Assembly (NCBI GenBank): GCA_003166865.1
Contig: PMUP01000079.1
Span: 1-42,333 of the forward strand
Source of the DNA: Bryobacterales bacterium
GTDB taxonomy: Bacteria; Acidobacteriota; Terriglobia; Bryobacterales; Bryobacteraceae
Direction: 5' to 3'
DNA length: 42,333 nt
Below are positions 31,609 through 39,686 of the stretch, in pieces. The notes beneath the pieces are model-generated. The model saw only the letters and a list, made by a program, of their open reading frames with translations, had not been told where the DNA came from and made no database searches. Every line of letters begins with the position of its first letter. The first letter of the stretch is position 1. The position numbers and the translations under genes are program-made.

Positions 31609-32213
31609 TAGCTTTCGATCAGATCGAAATTTCCGTCGGGGCGGCGCATTAGCACCGTGATCCGATCGGTTTGCGCGTCACGATAAACCAGATAGTCTTG
31701 CGACGCCTCCATTTCGAGCATCGCCTCCTCGAGAGTCATCGGCTTGCTGCCGTCCGAATGGTTGACTCGAAACACGCGCTTGGGAGCCGCTTTCTTGGTG
31801 GGGCGGCCGCTCGATCCAATTGGACCGGCCGCGCTATTCGCGGCTTTCTTCGGAGCGGCGATCACCGGCCGCAAGCTTTCGCTGGCTCTGGCTCCGTCGG
31901 CCTCCTTGTCGCGGACGCGCTTGGTGTCGCGCCAGCGCGCGCCCAGCTTCAGTATCTGCTTCTCCAGCTTATCGAACGCCATGTGAGCGGCCACCGACAA
32001 ATCGGCGTCGGTAGCGATTCCAACCAGCGCATGGCCCATGGCGTTAACGGTGATTTCCACTTTGTGCAGAAAGCGCTCCTGCGTCAGGACAATGTGCGCT
32101 TCCTTTTCTCCGCGCCGCTCCAGCATCCGCGACACCTTCTGCAGCTTGGATTCCAGTTTGGCGCGCTGCCTGGCGGGGATTGCTTCCGATTTTCCTGTAT
32201 AGCTGATTTTCAT
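31608..32213 (-). CDS. hpf: Long-form ribosome hibernation promoting factor
   Basis: 201-residue HPF/RaiA protein of the long type. Residues about 1-100 form the S30-binding alpha/beta domain (MKISYTGKSEAIPARQ, ITVNAMGHALVGIATDADLSVAAHMAFDKLEKQI). A flexible Lys/Ala/Gly linker leads to the C-terminal dimerisation domain (KPMTLEEAMLEMEASQDYLVYRDA, RITVLMRRPDGNFDLIE) that pairs two ribosomes into inactive 100S particles. It starts 28 bases after rpoN and overlaps rapZ by one base. Expression is likely tied to rpoN as in the classic cluster. Confidence 0.95.
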   Translation of the reverse strand: MKISYTGKSEAIPARQRAKLESKLQKVSRMLERRGEKEAHIVLTQERFLHKVEITVNAMGHALVGIATDADLSVAAHMAFDKLEKQILKLGARWRDTKRVRDKEADGARASESLRPVIAAPKKAANSAAGPIGSSGRPTKKAAPKRVFRVNHSDGSKPMTLEEAMLEMEASQDYLVYRDAQTDRITVLMRRPDGNFDLIES

Positions 32214-32241
32214 CGGGATCTCGCTCGGCGGGGAAGAGGCT

Positions 32242-33843
32242 TTACGCGCGAACCCGCCGCTGATGAGTGGATGGGATTTTCATGTCTTCTCTATATTTGG
32301 CTACCGTGCGGCGCGTGACATCGATCCCTTCGTCTTTCAAGCGGGCCGTGATCTGTTCGTCCGTCAACGGATGCTGGGTGTCTTCCTCTTCGATCATTTT
32401 CTTGACCCGGCGCTTCAGGATCAACAGCGGTGTCGCGCTGCCGGCGATTCCTTGTACCGCCTCCGAGAAGAAATAGCGCAGTTCGAACACCCCTTGCGGC
32501 GTGTCGGCGTACTTGCTGGCCACCGCGCGGCTCACCGTGGAGGGATGCACACCGATCTCCTCGGCCACTTCCTTGATCATCATCGGCTTCAGTTGATCGA
32601 TGCCGTGTTCGAGAAAATCAAGCTGCCGCCGCACGATGGATTGGCAAACCTTGAGAATGGTCTGCTTGCGCTGCTCGATGTTCTTGATCAACTGGATGGC
32701 AGCCGCGTAGCGGTCCTTCACATAGTTCCGAATTTCCTTGCTCGGCTCTTGATCCCGATCCAGCATTTTGCGGTACTGCGCGTTCAAGCGAAGCTGCGGA
32801 AGATCGTCGTCGTTCAACTGGATGATGTAGTCGTCGCTCTCTTTGAAGATGTAGACGTCCGGTTCCACCTGCCGCGCGCCCGCTCCCGAGTACCGCAGGC
32901 CGGGATACGGATCAAGAAAGCGAATCACATCCAAGGCCATCTGGACATGCTCCAAAGGCCGTCCAAGTTGCTTGGCGATTTCCTTGATTTGCCGCATCTC
33001 GAGCAGCTTGAGGTGGTTGGAAACGATTTGCCAGGCTACGCCGCCGCGCCCATTCCGGCTCTCGATCTGCAACAGCAGGCACTCCCGTACATCAGTGGCG
33101 CCGACGCCCGCCGGATCCAGGGATTGCACCACCCGCAGGCCATCCTTCACTTCATCGAGGGTGTGCTGCCCGGACTCGGCGATCTCTTCCAAGGTGGCCG
33201 TGAGATAGCCGTTTTCGTCCAAATTGCCAATGATGTTTTCAGCTGCGTCGCGCACGGCCTCCGTCATGATCAGCACGCTCAACTGCGAATGCAAATGATC
33301 GCCCAGCGTTACGGGCGAGGAAAGAAACGTCTCAAAGGACGGCTTCTCTACCTGCTCGGATGCCGGGCTTTTATATCCAGGATCCAGATAATCGTCGAAG
33401 AAAGTTCCGAAGTCGATCTCATCGAACGGATCCTTCTCCGTCTTTTGGTCGGTGACTTCCGCTTCCTGCGCGGGCGCCGCGGCAGCCGGTTCAAGCGAGG
33501 TGGGAGCAGCGGAGTCGAAGTCGATTTCGGGGGGCGATGCTTCCGGAATTCCGGCGGCAATCTCGGGCTCCGAGCCGGTGCCGTTCACGGTCTCGAGAAG
33601 CACCTTGTCGGATGGATCCGAGACGCGCTCGGCCTCGAGAATCGATTGCATCTCTTCCGGCGTGAGCTCTTCTATCCCATCCGCCGACTCTTCGAGCACC
33701 GGATTCTCGGCGATCTCCTGGGTGATCATGTCCTTTAGTTCCAGCCGGTTCAACTGGAGAACCGTGACCATCTGGACCAGGCCGGGGGTGAGTATCTGCT
33801 TTTGCGAGACCTTGAGCTGCAGTCGGGGCGAAAGCATTGACAT
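32242..33843 (-). CDS. rpoN: RNA polymerase sigma-54 factor
   Basis: 533-residue RpoN. Region I: MSMLSPRLQLKVSQKQ, LTPGLVQMVTVLQLNRLEL, typical of the activator-interacting Gln/Leu-rich region. A long acidic linker (region II, about 55-150) precedes the core-binding region III, a helix-turn-helix (EIGVHPSTVSRAVASKYADTPQG) and the RpoN box near 511-520 (RRTVAKYRED). Promoters recognised would have GG/GC at -24/-12. The leader upstream (33844-33992) shows no clear sigma-70 promoter; only ATTCGC/GCGAAT with a two-base loop at 33887-33900. First gene of rpoN-hpf-rapZ; ptsN is not between them. Confidence 0.95.
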   Translation of the reverse strand: MSMLSPRLQLKVSQKQILTPGLVQMVTVLQLNRLELKDMITQEIAENPVLEESADGIEELTPEEMQSILEAERVSDPSDKVLLETVNGTGSEPEIAAGIPEASPPEIDFDSAAPTSLEPAAAAPAQEAEVTDQKTEKDPFDEIDFGTFFDDYLDPGYKSPASEQVEKPSFETFLSSPVTLGDHLHSQLSVLIMTEAVRDAAENIIGNLDENGYLTATLEEIAESGQHTLDEVKDGLRVVQSLDPAGVGATDVRECLLLQIESRNGRGGVAWQIVSNHLKLLEMRQIKEIAKQLGRPLEHVQMALDVIRFLDPYPGLRYSGAGARQVEPDVYIFKESDDYIIQLNDDDLPQLRLNAQYRKMLDRDQEPSKEIRNYVKDRYAAAIQLIKNIEQRKQTILKVCQSIVRRQLDFLEHGIDQLKPMMIKEVAEEIGVHPSTVSRAVASKYADTPQGVFELRYFFSEAVQGIAGSATPLLILKRRVKKMIEEEDTQHPLTDEQITARLKDEGIDVTRRTVAKYREDMKIPSTHQRRVRA

Positions 33844-33992
33844 CTTTAGCCATCATAACACCGGCCCGCTTGCAAGTATCCAGCCAATTCGCTGGCGAAT
33901 GTTTTCCTTTGCTAAGCGGCTATAACTCATTGATAAAACAGGCGCGAGTTAGTTCGTGGGCGACGGAGACGTGGCTTGCTCGAGTCTCGCGA

Positions 33993-34574
33993 TTACCCTT
34001 GCTGCTTGCCGCGAGGGACGAAGTTCAACGAGGCCGAGTTCATGCAATAGCGCTGGTGCGTAGGCGGCGGGCCGTCGTCAAAAACGTGCCCGAGGTGACC
34101 GTCGCAGCGGGTGCACAGCACTTCATCTCGGTGCATTCCAAGCGAGTTGTCGGTCTGGACCGCGACATTTTCTTTCGCGATGGGCTGCCAGAAGCTGGGC
34201 CAACCCGTGCCGGACTCGAACTTTGTTTTGGAATCGAACAGAACCGTATTGCAGCAGATGCAGTGGTACAAACCGTCGGCGTGGTTGTTGGCGTACTTGC
34301 CGGTGCCTGGCCGCTCGGTACCGGCCTGACGCGTCACTTCGAATTGTTCCGGATCCAATTGTTTCTTCCACTCGGCCAGAGGTTTTTCGATCTTCTCCGC
34401 CTCGACGACGCCGGTCCGAACGCCCGATGCGTCAAACTCGACAATCTTCACCAGCTTGTTTTTCCCCGTTCCAAAGGCCGATGCGGTTTTGAGAAGCGTC
34501 GCGGCAGGAACGCTGGCGCCCAGGAGTTTCAGAAAGAGCCGCCGGTGCGATTTGGACGAATTGAGAGCGGTCAT
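33993..34574 (-). CDS. msrB: Peptide-methionine (R)-S-oxide reductase MsrB with Tat signal
   Basis: 193-residue MsrB that reduces methionine-R-sulfoxide in proteins. The N-terminus has a twin-arginine signal ([15 protein letters not shown], residues 9-23), so it is exported. Two CxxC zinc pairs are intact (Cys105/Cys108 in CICC, Cys154/Cys157 in CTRC) and the catalytic Cys177 lies in RYCMNSASL. The motif SGTGWPSFW and [18 protein letters not shown] are typical. The start overlaps the msrA stop by four bases. Together with exported MsrA and the divergent DipZ-like gene this points to repair of oxidised methionine in the envelope. Confidence 0.95.
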   Translation of the reverse strand: MTALNSSKSHRRLFLKLLGASVPAATLLKTASAFGTGKNKLVKIVEFDASGVRTGVVEAEKIEKPLAEWKKQLDPEQFEVTRQAGTERPGTGKYANNHADGLYHCICCNTVLFDSKTKFESGTGWPSFWQPIAKENVAVQTDNSLGMHRDEVLCTRCDGHLGHVFDDGPPPTHQRYCMNSASLNFVPRGKQQG

Positions 34575-35236
34575 TGTTTTCCTCCCTTACACATTTCTGG
34601 GAACTCCGCGCGCAGGTTGGTCAACTTGGGCAGGTCGTTGTAGGCGACGTAGGGTTGGTGCGGATTGTGCGCGACGTAATTCTGGTGGTAGTCTTCCGCC
34701 GCATAAAACGCCTGGAGCGGAGCCACCTTCGTGACGATGGCGTGTTTGAATACCTTGGCCGCGGTCAACTGTTGGATGTACGCCTCCGCGACACGCTTTT
34801 GCTCGTCGCTGGTATAGAAGATTTCCGAACGGTACTGGGTGCCTTCATCGGGACCTTGGCGGTTCAATTCCGTCGGATCGTGAGCCACCGAAAAATAGAT
34901 TTTCAGAAGCTGACCGAAGGAAACTTGCGACGGATCGAAGGTGATCTGAACGGACTCCGCGTGGCCCGTGGTGCCAGTGCTGACGATCTCGTAGTGTGCG
35001 TTGGCCTTGCTTCCGCCCGCGTACCCTGAGATCGCGCTGGAAACTCCTTTGATTTCGGAAAAGACCGCTTGCACTCCCCAGAAACATCCGCCGGCGACAA
35101 CCACAGTCTCGGATTTTTTCTCGGACCTGTTCTCATCCACGGTGGGACCGGGCAGGCTGGCTGCGCACAATGTGAAGCTGGCGATCAGACTGATCAGGCC
35201 GGCTGTTCGAAGGGAACGGACGATTGATTCTGGCAT
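34571..35236 (-). CDS. msrA: Peptide-methionine (S)-S-oxide reductase MsrA, exported
   Basis: 221-residue MsrA, reducing methionine-S-sulfoxide. The N-terminus ([14 protein letters not shown]) is a Sec-type signal. Catalytic Cys51 is in AGGCFWGVQ, with the rest of the fold: [53 protein letters not shown]. The ATG at 35236 is selected because AGGAG lies 7 bases upstream; the frame to 35287 has no such site. First gene of msrA-msrB and divergent from dipZ across 86 bases. That spacer includes TGATA-A-TATCA (35276-35286), a small palindrome over AT-rich sequence where both promoters could lie. Confidence 0.94.
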   Translation of the reverse strand: MPESIVRSLRTAGLISLIASFTLCAASLPGPTVDENRSEKKSETVVVAGGCFWGVQAVFSEIKGVSSAISGYAGGSKANAHYEIVSTGTTGHAESVQITFDPSQVSFGQLLKIYFSVAHDPTELNRQGPDEGTQYRSEIFYTSDEQKRVAEAYIQQLTAAKVFKHAIVTKVAPLQAFYAAEDYHQNYVAHNPHQPYVAYNDLPKLTNLRAEFPEMCKGGKQ

Positions 35237-35322
35237 GGGTGTAACTCCTGGACGCATATCGGTCGGCGTTCGTCTTGATAATATCACTTTGGCAGCCTTT
35301 GGGGCGCCGCAGAGAGGATTCC

Positions 35323-37074
35323 ATGGTACTGCTTGTTCTCGCGTTTCTGGGTGGCATTCTCACCATCATCAGCCCGTGCATTCTGCCGGTACTTCCATTT
35401 GTGTTTGCAAAAGCGGATCAGCCGTTTCGCAAAAGCGGCCTCCCATTGCTGGCGGGTATGGCGCTCACCTTTGCCGGATTTGCCGCCATCGCGACGGTGG
35501 GCGGCGCATGGGTGGTGCGCGCCAATCAATACGGCCGCGTCGCTGCTCTGGTTGTGCTGGCTATCTTCGGATTGACGCTCCTTTGGCCGGCTTTGGCCGA
35601 TCGACTCTCCCGACCTTTCGTCCAACTCGGCAGCCGGCTCTCGCAGCCGTCAGATTCCGGCGCGAGCCCAAGCCCGCTCCGATCTCTGTTGCTTGGCATT
35701 GCCACGGGACTGCTGTGGGCTCCCTGCGCCGGACCGATACTCGGCTTAATCCTGACGGGCGCTGCGCTCGAAGGCGCGAGCAGCCGCAGTGCCCTTCTGT
35801 TGCTGGCCTACGCCGCGGGCGCCGCGACTTCATTGGCCGTCGCACTGCTGGCGGGCGGACGAGTGTTCGCCGCGCTCAAGCGCTCTTTGGGAGCGGAAGT
35901 TTGGATACGCAGCACCCTGGGCGTGCTTGTCTTAGCGGGCGTGGTGGTCATCGCGTTTGGGCTGGATCGCGGCCTGTTGACGCAAATTTCGCTCGCGAGC
36001 ACATCGGGCGTCGAACAATCGCTGATTGATCGTTTGCATCCCCCCGTTGAGTCCAAGCCCAAGAACCCGGGCGCGATGATGATGATGTCGGCGACGGCGC
36101 CGGGAGCAGGGGCCGGACCGCAGATGATGCCGGATCTCTCCGGCGCGATCGCCTGGATTAATTCCCCGCCCTTGACTGGCGAGCAGCTCAAGGGGCATGT
36201 CGTCCTGGTAGATTTTTGGACGTACTCCTGCATCAATTGCCTGCGCTCCATTCCCTACGTTCGCGCGTGGGCGGAGAAATATAAGGACAGCGGCCTGATT
36301 GTAATCGGAGTGCATACTCCGGAGTTTGCTTTTGAGAAAGACGCGGACAATGTGCGCCGGGCCGTAAGCGAGTTGAAAATCACGTATCCCGTAGCGCTCG
36401 ACAATGACTATAAGATTTGGAAGGCGTTCAGCAACTCGTACTGGCCGGCCGATTATCTCGTCGATGCGACCGGCCGCATTCGTTTTCACCACTTCGGCGA
36501 GGGCAAGTATGACGAGACGGAGCAGCAGATCCAGCAGTTGCTGAAGGAGAACAACCCGCAGTTGTCCGTCAACGGACTGGTGAAGGTTGCAGCAACGGGC
36601 GCGGAGGCTCCGCCGGACAGCGATGTTGAGTCGCCCGAGACCTACGTCGGCTATGAGCGCGCGGATAGCTTCCTGTCTGCAGGAGGATTACAGCACGACG
36701 TCGCGAACGTTTACTCCATCCCCAAGCACCTGGAGCTCAATCAATGGGGGCTCTCCGGCAATTGGACGGATCACGCACAGGTTGCCAGTCTCGACTCCGC
36801 GCGCGGCACCATCGTGTTCCGTTTCCATGCGCGAGACGTGCACCTGGTGCTGGGGCCCGCGGCCAATGGAAAGCCAGTCCGCTTTCGGGTCAGGATTGAC
36901 GGTGCAGCGCCGGGAGCGAATCACGGAGTGGATAGCGACGCGCAAGGCGACGGGAAAATCACCGATCAGCGTCTGTATCAACTCATCCGTCAGAAGGATG
37001 CCATCGAGGATCGCACCTTTGAGATCGAGTTTCTCGATCCAGGGGCGCAGGCCTATGCGTTCACGTTTGGCTGA
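35323..37074 (+). CDS. DipZ-like CcdA-thioredoxin-carbohydrate-binding-like fusion
   Basis: 583-residue DipZ-type protein that carries reducing power across the membrane. Residues about 1-215 are a CcdA/DsbD-beta membrane domain with the redox pair Cys19 (SPCILPVLP) and Cys135 (WAPCAGP). A Met-rich stretch (MMMM, 252-255) precedes a periplasmic thioredoxin-fold domain with CINC (Cys303/Cys306), PADYLVDATGRIRFHHFGEG. From about residue 405 a beta-rich C-terminal domain follows (ETYVGYERADSF, NQWGLSGNWTDHAQ, VHLVLG), as in mycobacterial DipZ. GAGAGG precedes the ATG by six bases. It is divergent from msrA-msrB, whose enzymes need thiol regeneration. Confidence 0.92.
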   Translation: MVLLVLAFLGGILTIISPCILPVLPFVFAKADQPFRKSGLPLLAGMALTFAGFAAIATVGGAWVVRANQYGRVAALVVLAIFGLTLLWPALADRLSRPFVQLGSRLSQPSDSGASPSPLRSLLLGIATGLLWAPCAGPILGLILTGAALEGASSRSALLLLAYAAGAATSLAVALLAGGRVFAALKRSLGAEVWIRSTLGVLVLAGVVVIAFGLDRGLLTQISLASTSGVEQSLIDRLHPPVESKPKNPGAMMMMSATAPGAGAGPQMMPDLSGAIAWINSPPLTGEQLKGHVVLVDFWTYSCINCLRSIPYVRAWAEKYKDSGLIVIGVHTPEFAFEKDADNVRRAVSELKITYPVALDNDYKIWKAFSNSYWPADYLVDATGRIRFHHFGEGKYDETEQQIQQLLKENNPQLSVNGLVKVAATGAEAPPDSDVESPETYVGYERADSFLSAGGLQHDVANVYSIPKHLELNQWGLSGNWTDHAQVASLDSARGTIVFRFHARDVHLVLGPAANGKPVRFRVRIDGAAPGANHGVDSDAQGDGKITDQRLYQLIRQKDAIEDRTFEIEFLDPGAQAYAFTFG

Positions 37075-37123
37075 GCTACTTTGGCGCGAGCTTCAGACAG
37101 ACATTGTGACCGACGAGGACCAC

Positions 37124-37504
37124 ATGCCCACTTCCCAAACGCTGGAAAGATTCATCGCCCGAGTTGAAGAGAACGCTCATGCCGAGGCCGTTGAAGAATT
37201 CTATACGAGTGACGCTTCCATGCAGGAGAACCAAGCACCGCCGCGTGTCGGGCGGGACAATCATGTGGCGCGCGAGCGTGCGTTGCTCGCCAGGGCGAAA
37301 TCCGTGAGGTCGAAGTGCGTTAGGCCGGTATTCGCGAGCGGGGATCGCGTGGCGATTCGCTGGCAGTTCGAATTCGAATGGCTGGACGGCTCAACAACGC
37401 GCATGGAGGAGATTGCCTGCCAGCGGTGGGAGGGCGAGCGAATTGCAGAGGAAACATTCTTCTACGATCCCGCGCAGAGAGTCCCCCAAAAGCCGCCTGT
37501 CTGA
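37124..37504 (+). CDS. SnoaL-like (NTF2-fold) protein
   Basis: 126-residue NTF2-fold protein of the SnoaL-like group. Seen: TLERFIARVEENAHAEAVEEFYTSDASMQENQ at the N-terminus, VRPVFASGDRVAIRWQFEFEWLDGSTTRMEEIACQRWEGERIAEETFFYDP at the C-terminus, a full single module. GAGG six bases before ATG 37124 supports the start; an open frame extends upstream but is the shadow of the dipZ gene. No signal peptide. Function is not deducible; family members include polyketide cyclases and many proteins of unknown role. It lies 49 bases after dipZ on the same strand. Confidence 0.82.
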   Translation: MPTSQTLERFIARVEENAHAEAVEEFYTSDASMQENQAPPRVGRDNHVARERALLARAKSVRSKCVRPVFASGDRVAIRWQFEFEWLDGSTTRMEEIACQRWEGERIAEETFFYDPAQRVPQKPPV

Positions 37505-37519
37505 GTTGGAGGGCTGGTT

Positions 37520-37548
37520 GCGAAGAAGCGCAGATCGTGGCGCTTCGC
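37520..37548. terminator. Hairpin between convergent SnoaL-like and DinB-like genes
   Basis: GCGAAGAAGCGC (37520-37531) pairs with GCGCTTCGC (37540-37548) around an 8-base loop, with a small bulge in the left arm. It covers the end of the DinB-like gene and lies 16 bases after the SnoaL-like stop. The plus-strand sequence just after is TAGGGTTGCTTTT, a loose T-run. Probable bidirectional stop. Confidence 0.45.
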
Positions 37549-38113
37549 TAGGGTTGCTTTTGCTGCGGACGAGGCTCGGAAGCGGGCGGAACGATGTTCT
37601 TCATCCGTAAATACACGACCATGCTTCCGTAAATCTCGTTGTTGTGGCCGTAATTCAGGGTCAACAGCCCCATGCGCAGATTGCGCGTCTGGCGGCCGCT
37701 TTCTTGCGTGATGTCGACCACTTCGGCGCCGGAGGCATCGGTCAGCGCGTTGTAGGGCCGTCGCAGTAGGTGAACGCGTCGTTCAGCACCTGCATGATCT
37801 CGGCTTTGGACGTAAGCTTGTCGAGGTTACCCGGGTTGGGATTTTTTTCACCCTTGGCCTGCGAACACCACAAGTAGTTGTAGGTAGCCACGTGCGTCAC
37901 CTGTTGGCCGAACGTGCGCACTTCCGGCTGCGTTCCAGGACGCATCCCGTAGTTCTCTTCCGGCATTTTCTCCGCCATGCGCACGATGTTAGTGCGATTC
38001 CTGGTATAGGCATCGCGTAGCCACGTTGACAGCGGATTAGTCGCTTCCGGGGCAGCGGGTTGGGCAAAACCGGATGCGGTCAAAACAAAAAGCAATACGA
38101 TCAACTTGTTCAT
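37548..38113 (-). pseudogene. Exported DinB-like protein, frameshifted
   Basis: The first 123 codons (38113 down to 37742) have a signal peptide (MNKLIVLLFVLTASGFAQ) and a DinB/YfiT-type helical fold: NPLSTWLRDAYTRNRTNIVRMAEKMPEENYGMRPG, VRTFGQQVTHVATYNYLWCSQAKGEKN. After TYCDG the frame ends in PTTR and a stop. In the next frame, starting around 37757-37763, the expected continuation appears: YNALTDASGAEVVDITQE, MGLLTLNYGHNNEIYGSMVVYL, ending with a stop at 37548. One missing base restores a 188-residue protein. The conserved histidines that would bind metal are at HVATYN and YGHN. Either a real inactivation or an indel error. DinB-fold proteins often are metal-dependent thiol transferases or of unknown function. 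Confidence 0.82.
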
Positions 38114-38154
38114 AGTGCCTCCGTTCAGTTTAACTGTGCGCCACCATCACATGC

Positions 38155-38184
38155 TTGCTTATGAAAGACTTCATCTCGTATAAA
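38155..38184 (+). promoter_or_regulatory. Possible promoter of the PEBP gene
   Basis: TTGCTT (38155-38160), an 18-base spacer, then TATAAA (38179-38184). Transcription would start near 38191, so translation could begin leaderless at the second ATG (38193) or at the ATG at 38202 rather than at 38190. Confidence 0.4.
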
Positions 38185-38189
38185 CTGCA

Positions 38190-38828
38190 ATGATGAAGAT
38201 AATGCAACGAGCTCTGCTTTCCGCGATCGCCGTCCTGTCATCTTGTGTGATTGTAGCGGCCCAGCCGCCAGCGCCAGCGGCGGGAAAAGGCGGACCGCCC
38301 CCGCCGCGCCTGGTGCTTTCGGTCACCACTACGGCATGGCCCGACGGCGGAGAGGTTCCCATGAGAAATGCCGGCCGGGGCGAGAACAAGTCGCCGGCGT
38401 TCGAGTTCCATTGGAGCCTGGGTCCAAATCCGGCAGCCGCTCCGGATACCCTCCAAACCTACGCGGTGATCTTTCACGACGTCGAGAATTCCTCGATGAA
38501 AACTACAGTCGACACTCTCCATTGGTCCGCGTTCAACATCCCGGGAACTGCCAAGAGCTTGCCGGAAGGACTAGCGGCTGGTGATCTGCCGGATGGGACG
38601 CGAAACGGTCCGGGCATTGCGGCCCGTGGCGGAAATCCAGGAGCCTATTTCGGACCTGGCGCTGGTCCGGGGCCGATCCATCACTACGTGTTCGAGTTCT
38701 ACGCTTTGGATACGAAGCTGGATCTGCCGGCCAATACCACGCGCGAGGATTTGCTGAAGGCGATGGATGGCCACGTAATCGGCAAGGCGGCGTATTTCGG
38801 CCGCTTCCATGCACCACCAGCGCAATAA
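38190..38828 (+). CDS. Exported YbhB/YbcL-type PEBP protein
   Basis: Up to 212 residues; Raf-kinase-inhibitor-like phosphatidylethanolamine-binding protein. A Sec signal (ALLSAIAVLSSCVIVAAQ) and a Pro/Gly-rich linker precede the domain. Domain blocks: NKSPAFEFHWSLGP, YAVIFHDVENSS with the conserved Asp, TLHWSAFNIPGTAKSLPEG with the W-x-x-x-N-I-P motif, GPGPIHHYVFEFYALDT with the anion-pocket His-Tyr, and a short C-terminal helix region. Function in bacteria is not defined. Several start codons lie close together (38190, 38193, 38202) and the upstream promoter favours the later ones. Divergent from the DinB-like gene. Confidence 0.88.
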   Translation: MMKIMQRALLSAIAVLSSCVIVAAQPPAPAAGKGGPPPPRLVLSVTTTAWPDGGEVPMRNAGRGENKSPAFEFHWSLGPNPAAAPDTLQTYAVIFHDVENSSMKTTVDTLHWSAFNIPGTAKSLPEGLAAGDLPDGTRNGPGIAARGGNPGAYFGPGAGPGPIHHYVFEFYALDTKLDLPANTTREDLLKAMDGHVIGKAAYFGRFHAPPAQ

Positions 38829-38881
38829 AACTAGGGACCCAGCCATTTGCCGGAGGACCGCGTGCCGCCTTCCCCAAGCCT

Positions 38882-38890
38882 TGCTATACT
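38882..38890 (+). promoter_or_regulatory. Extended -10 promoter for yceD-rpmF-plsX
   Basis: TGCTATACT gives an extended -10 (TG-n-TATACT, hexamer at 38885-38890). No good -35 is seen, which fits the extended -10 class. The start would be near 38897, leaving a leader of about 28 bases before the yceD GTG. Confidence 0.5.
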
Positions 38891-38924
38891 AATGCTTTAA
38901 CGCTCCCTTACGGCGAGGTGTGGT

Positions 38925-39470
38925 GTGTTTATCAGCGTCCAGGAGCTGGAATTTAAGAAGGTCCATTTTGACGTGGCCTTCCCGCCCGGTGAAATCGAGT
39001 TTTTTGACGACGGCGACCGGCTAACCCAGGCTTCTCCGCTCCAGACGGAAGGTTCCGCGGAGCTTCTTCCGCATACGGTTGGGGAGATCCGCATCCGGGG
39101 CCATCTGGCAGTCGCCATGCGCTGCGATTGCAACCGGTGCCTGGAGCCGGCGGAATTTCCGTTGGATTCCGGCTTCGATTTGTATTACCGGCCGGCCGCA
39201 GTCGCCGGTGAGGACGAAGAAGTCGAGATTGATGAAGGAGAGGCCGAAATCGCCTTCTATGAAGGCGGCGGGATCGAGTTAGGGGATGTTTTGCGGGAGC
39301 ACGTTCTGCTCGCCATGCCGATGCAGCGCGTTTGCCGCCCGGATTGCCGCGGGATGTGCCCCATCTGCGGCCAAAATCTGAACCTGATAAACTGCGGATG
39401 CGAAGCCAAGCTCGTGGACGACCGCTGGTCAGCTCTCAAGAAAGTTCAAGTTAAAGGCAGCACTATTTAA
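38925..39470 (+). CDS. yceD: YceD/DUF177 family protein
   Basis: 181-residue YceD/DUF177 protein, which in plants and bacteria supports 23S rRNA accumulation. Seen: the N-terminal strand block VQELEFKKVHFDV, the two-cysteine motif in AMRCDCNRCLEPAEF, an acidic linker, and the C-terminal CxxxC-x2-CxxC-type cluster (RVCRPDCRGMCPICGQNLN), which probably binds zinc. The GTG at 38925 follows GAGG by six bases; family starts begin near here. It is 11 bases ahead of rpmF, in the classic yceD-rpmF-plsX order. Confidence 0.9.
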   Translation: MFISVQELEFKKVHFDVAFPPGEIEFFDDGDRLTQASPLQTEGSAELLPHTVGEIRIRGHLAVAMRCDCNRCLEPAEFPLDSGFDLYYRPAAVAGEDEEVEIDEGEAEIAFYEGGGIELGDVLREHVLLAMPMQRVCRPDCRGMCPICGQNLNLINCGCEAKLVDDRWSALKKVQVKGSTI

Positions 39471-39481
39471 AGGACGACAAG

Positions 39482-39664
39482 ATGCCGAATCCGAAACGAC
39501 GACACTCCAAGGAGCGCACCTCCACGCGACGCGCTCACGATCATTTGCGCGTGCTCGGCCACGCCGAGTGCCCCAATTGCCACGAACCGAAGCTTCCACA
39601 TCGCGCCTGCCCGCATTGCGGCCAGTACAAGGGCCGTGAAGTGATCGAGGTCGCGGAAGAATAA
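39482..39664 (+). CDS. rpmF: 50S ribosomal protein L32
   Basis: 60-residue L32: [20 protein letters not shown] at the N-terminus, and a zinc ribbon of two CxxC pairs ([17 protein letters not shown]). The short arginine-rich N-terminal tail and the [11 protein letters not shown] ending are canonical. It lies between yceD and plsX with gaps of 11 and 22 bases. The zinc-binding form is the one normally made under zinc-sufficient conditions. Confidence 0.97.
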   Translation: MPNPKRRHSKERTSTRRAHDHLRVLGHAECPNCHEPKLPHRACPHCGQYKGREVIEVAEE

Positions 39665-39686
39665 GGCTCCAGAATCCGTCAATTCC

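Noticed and set aside
32263-33738. 491-codon plus-strand open frame
   Set aside because: Antisense to rpoN, which is unmistakable; no recognisable protein signature.
33887-33900. ATTCGC/GCGAAT inverted repeat upstream of rpoN
   Set aside because: Loop of only two bases and no T-run; could be a protein-binding palindrome, but nothing else supports it.
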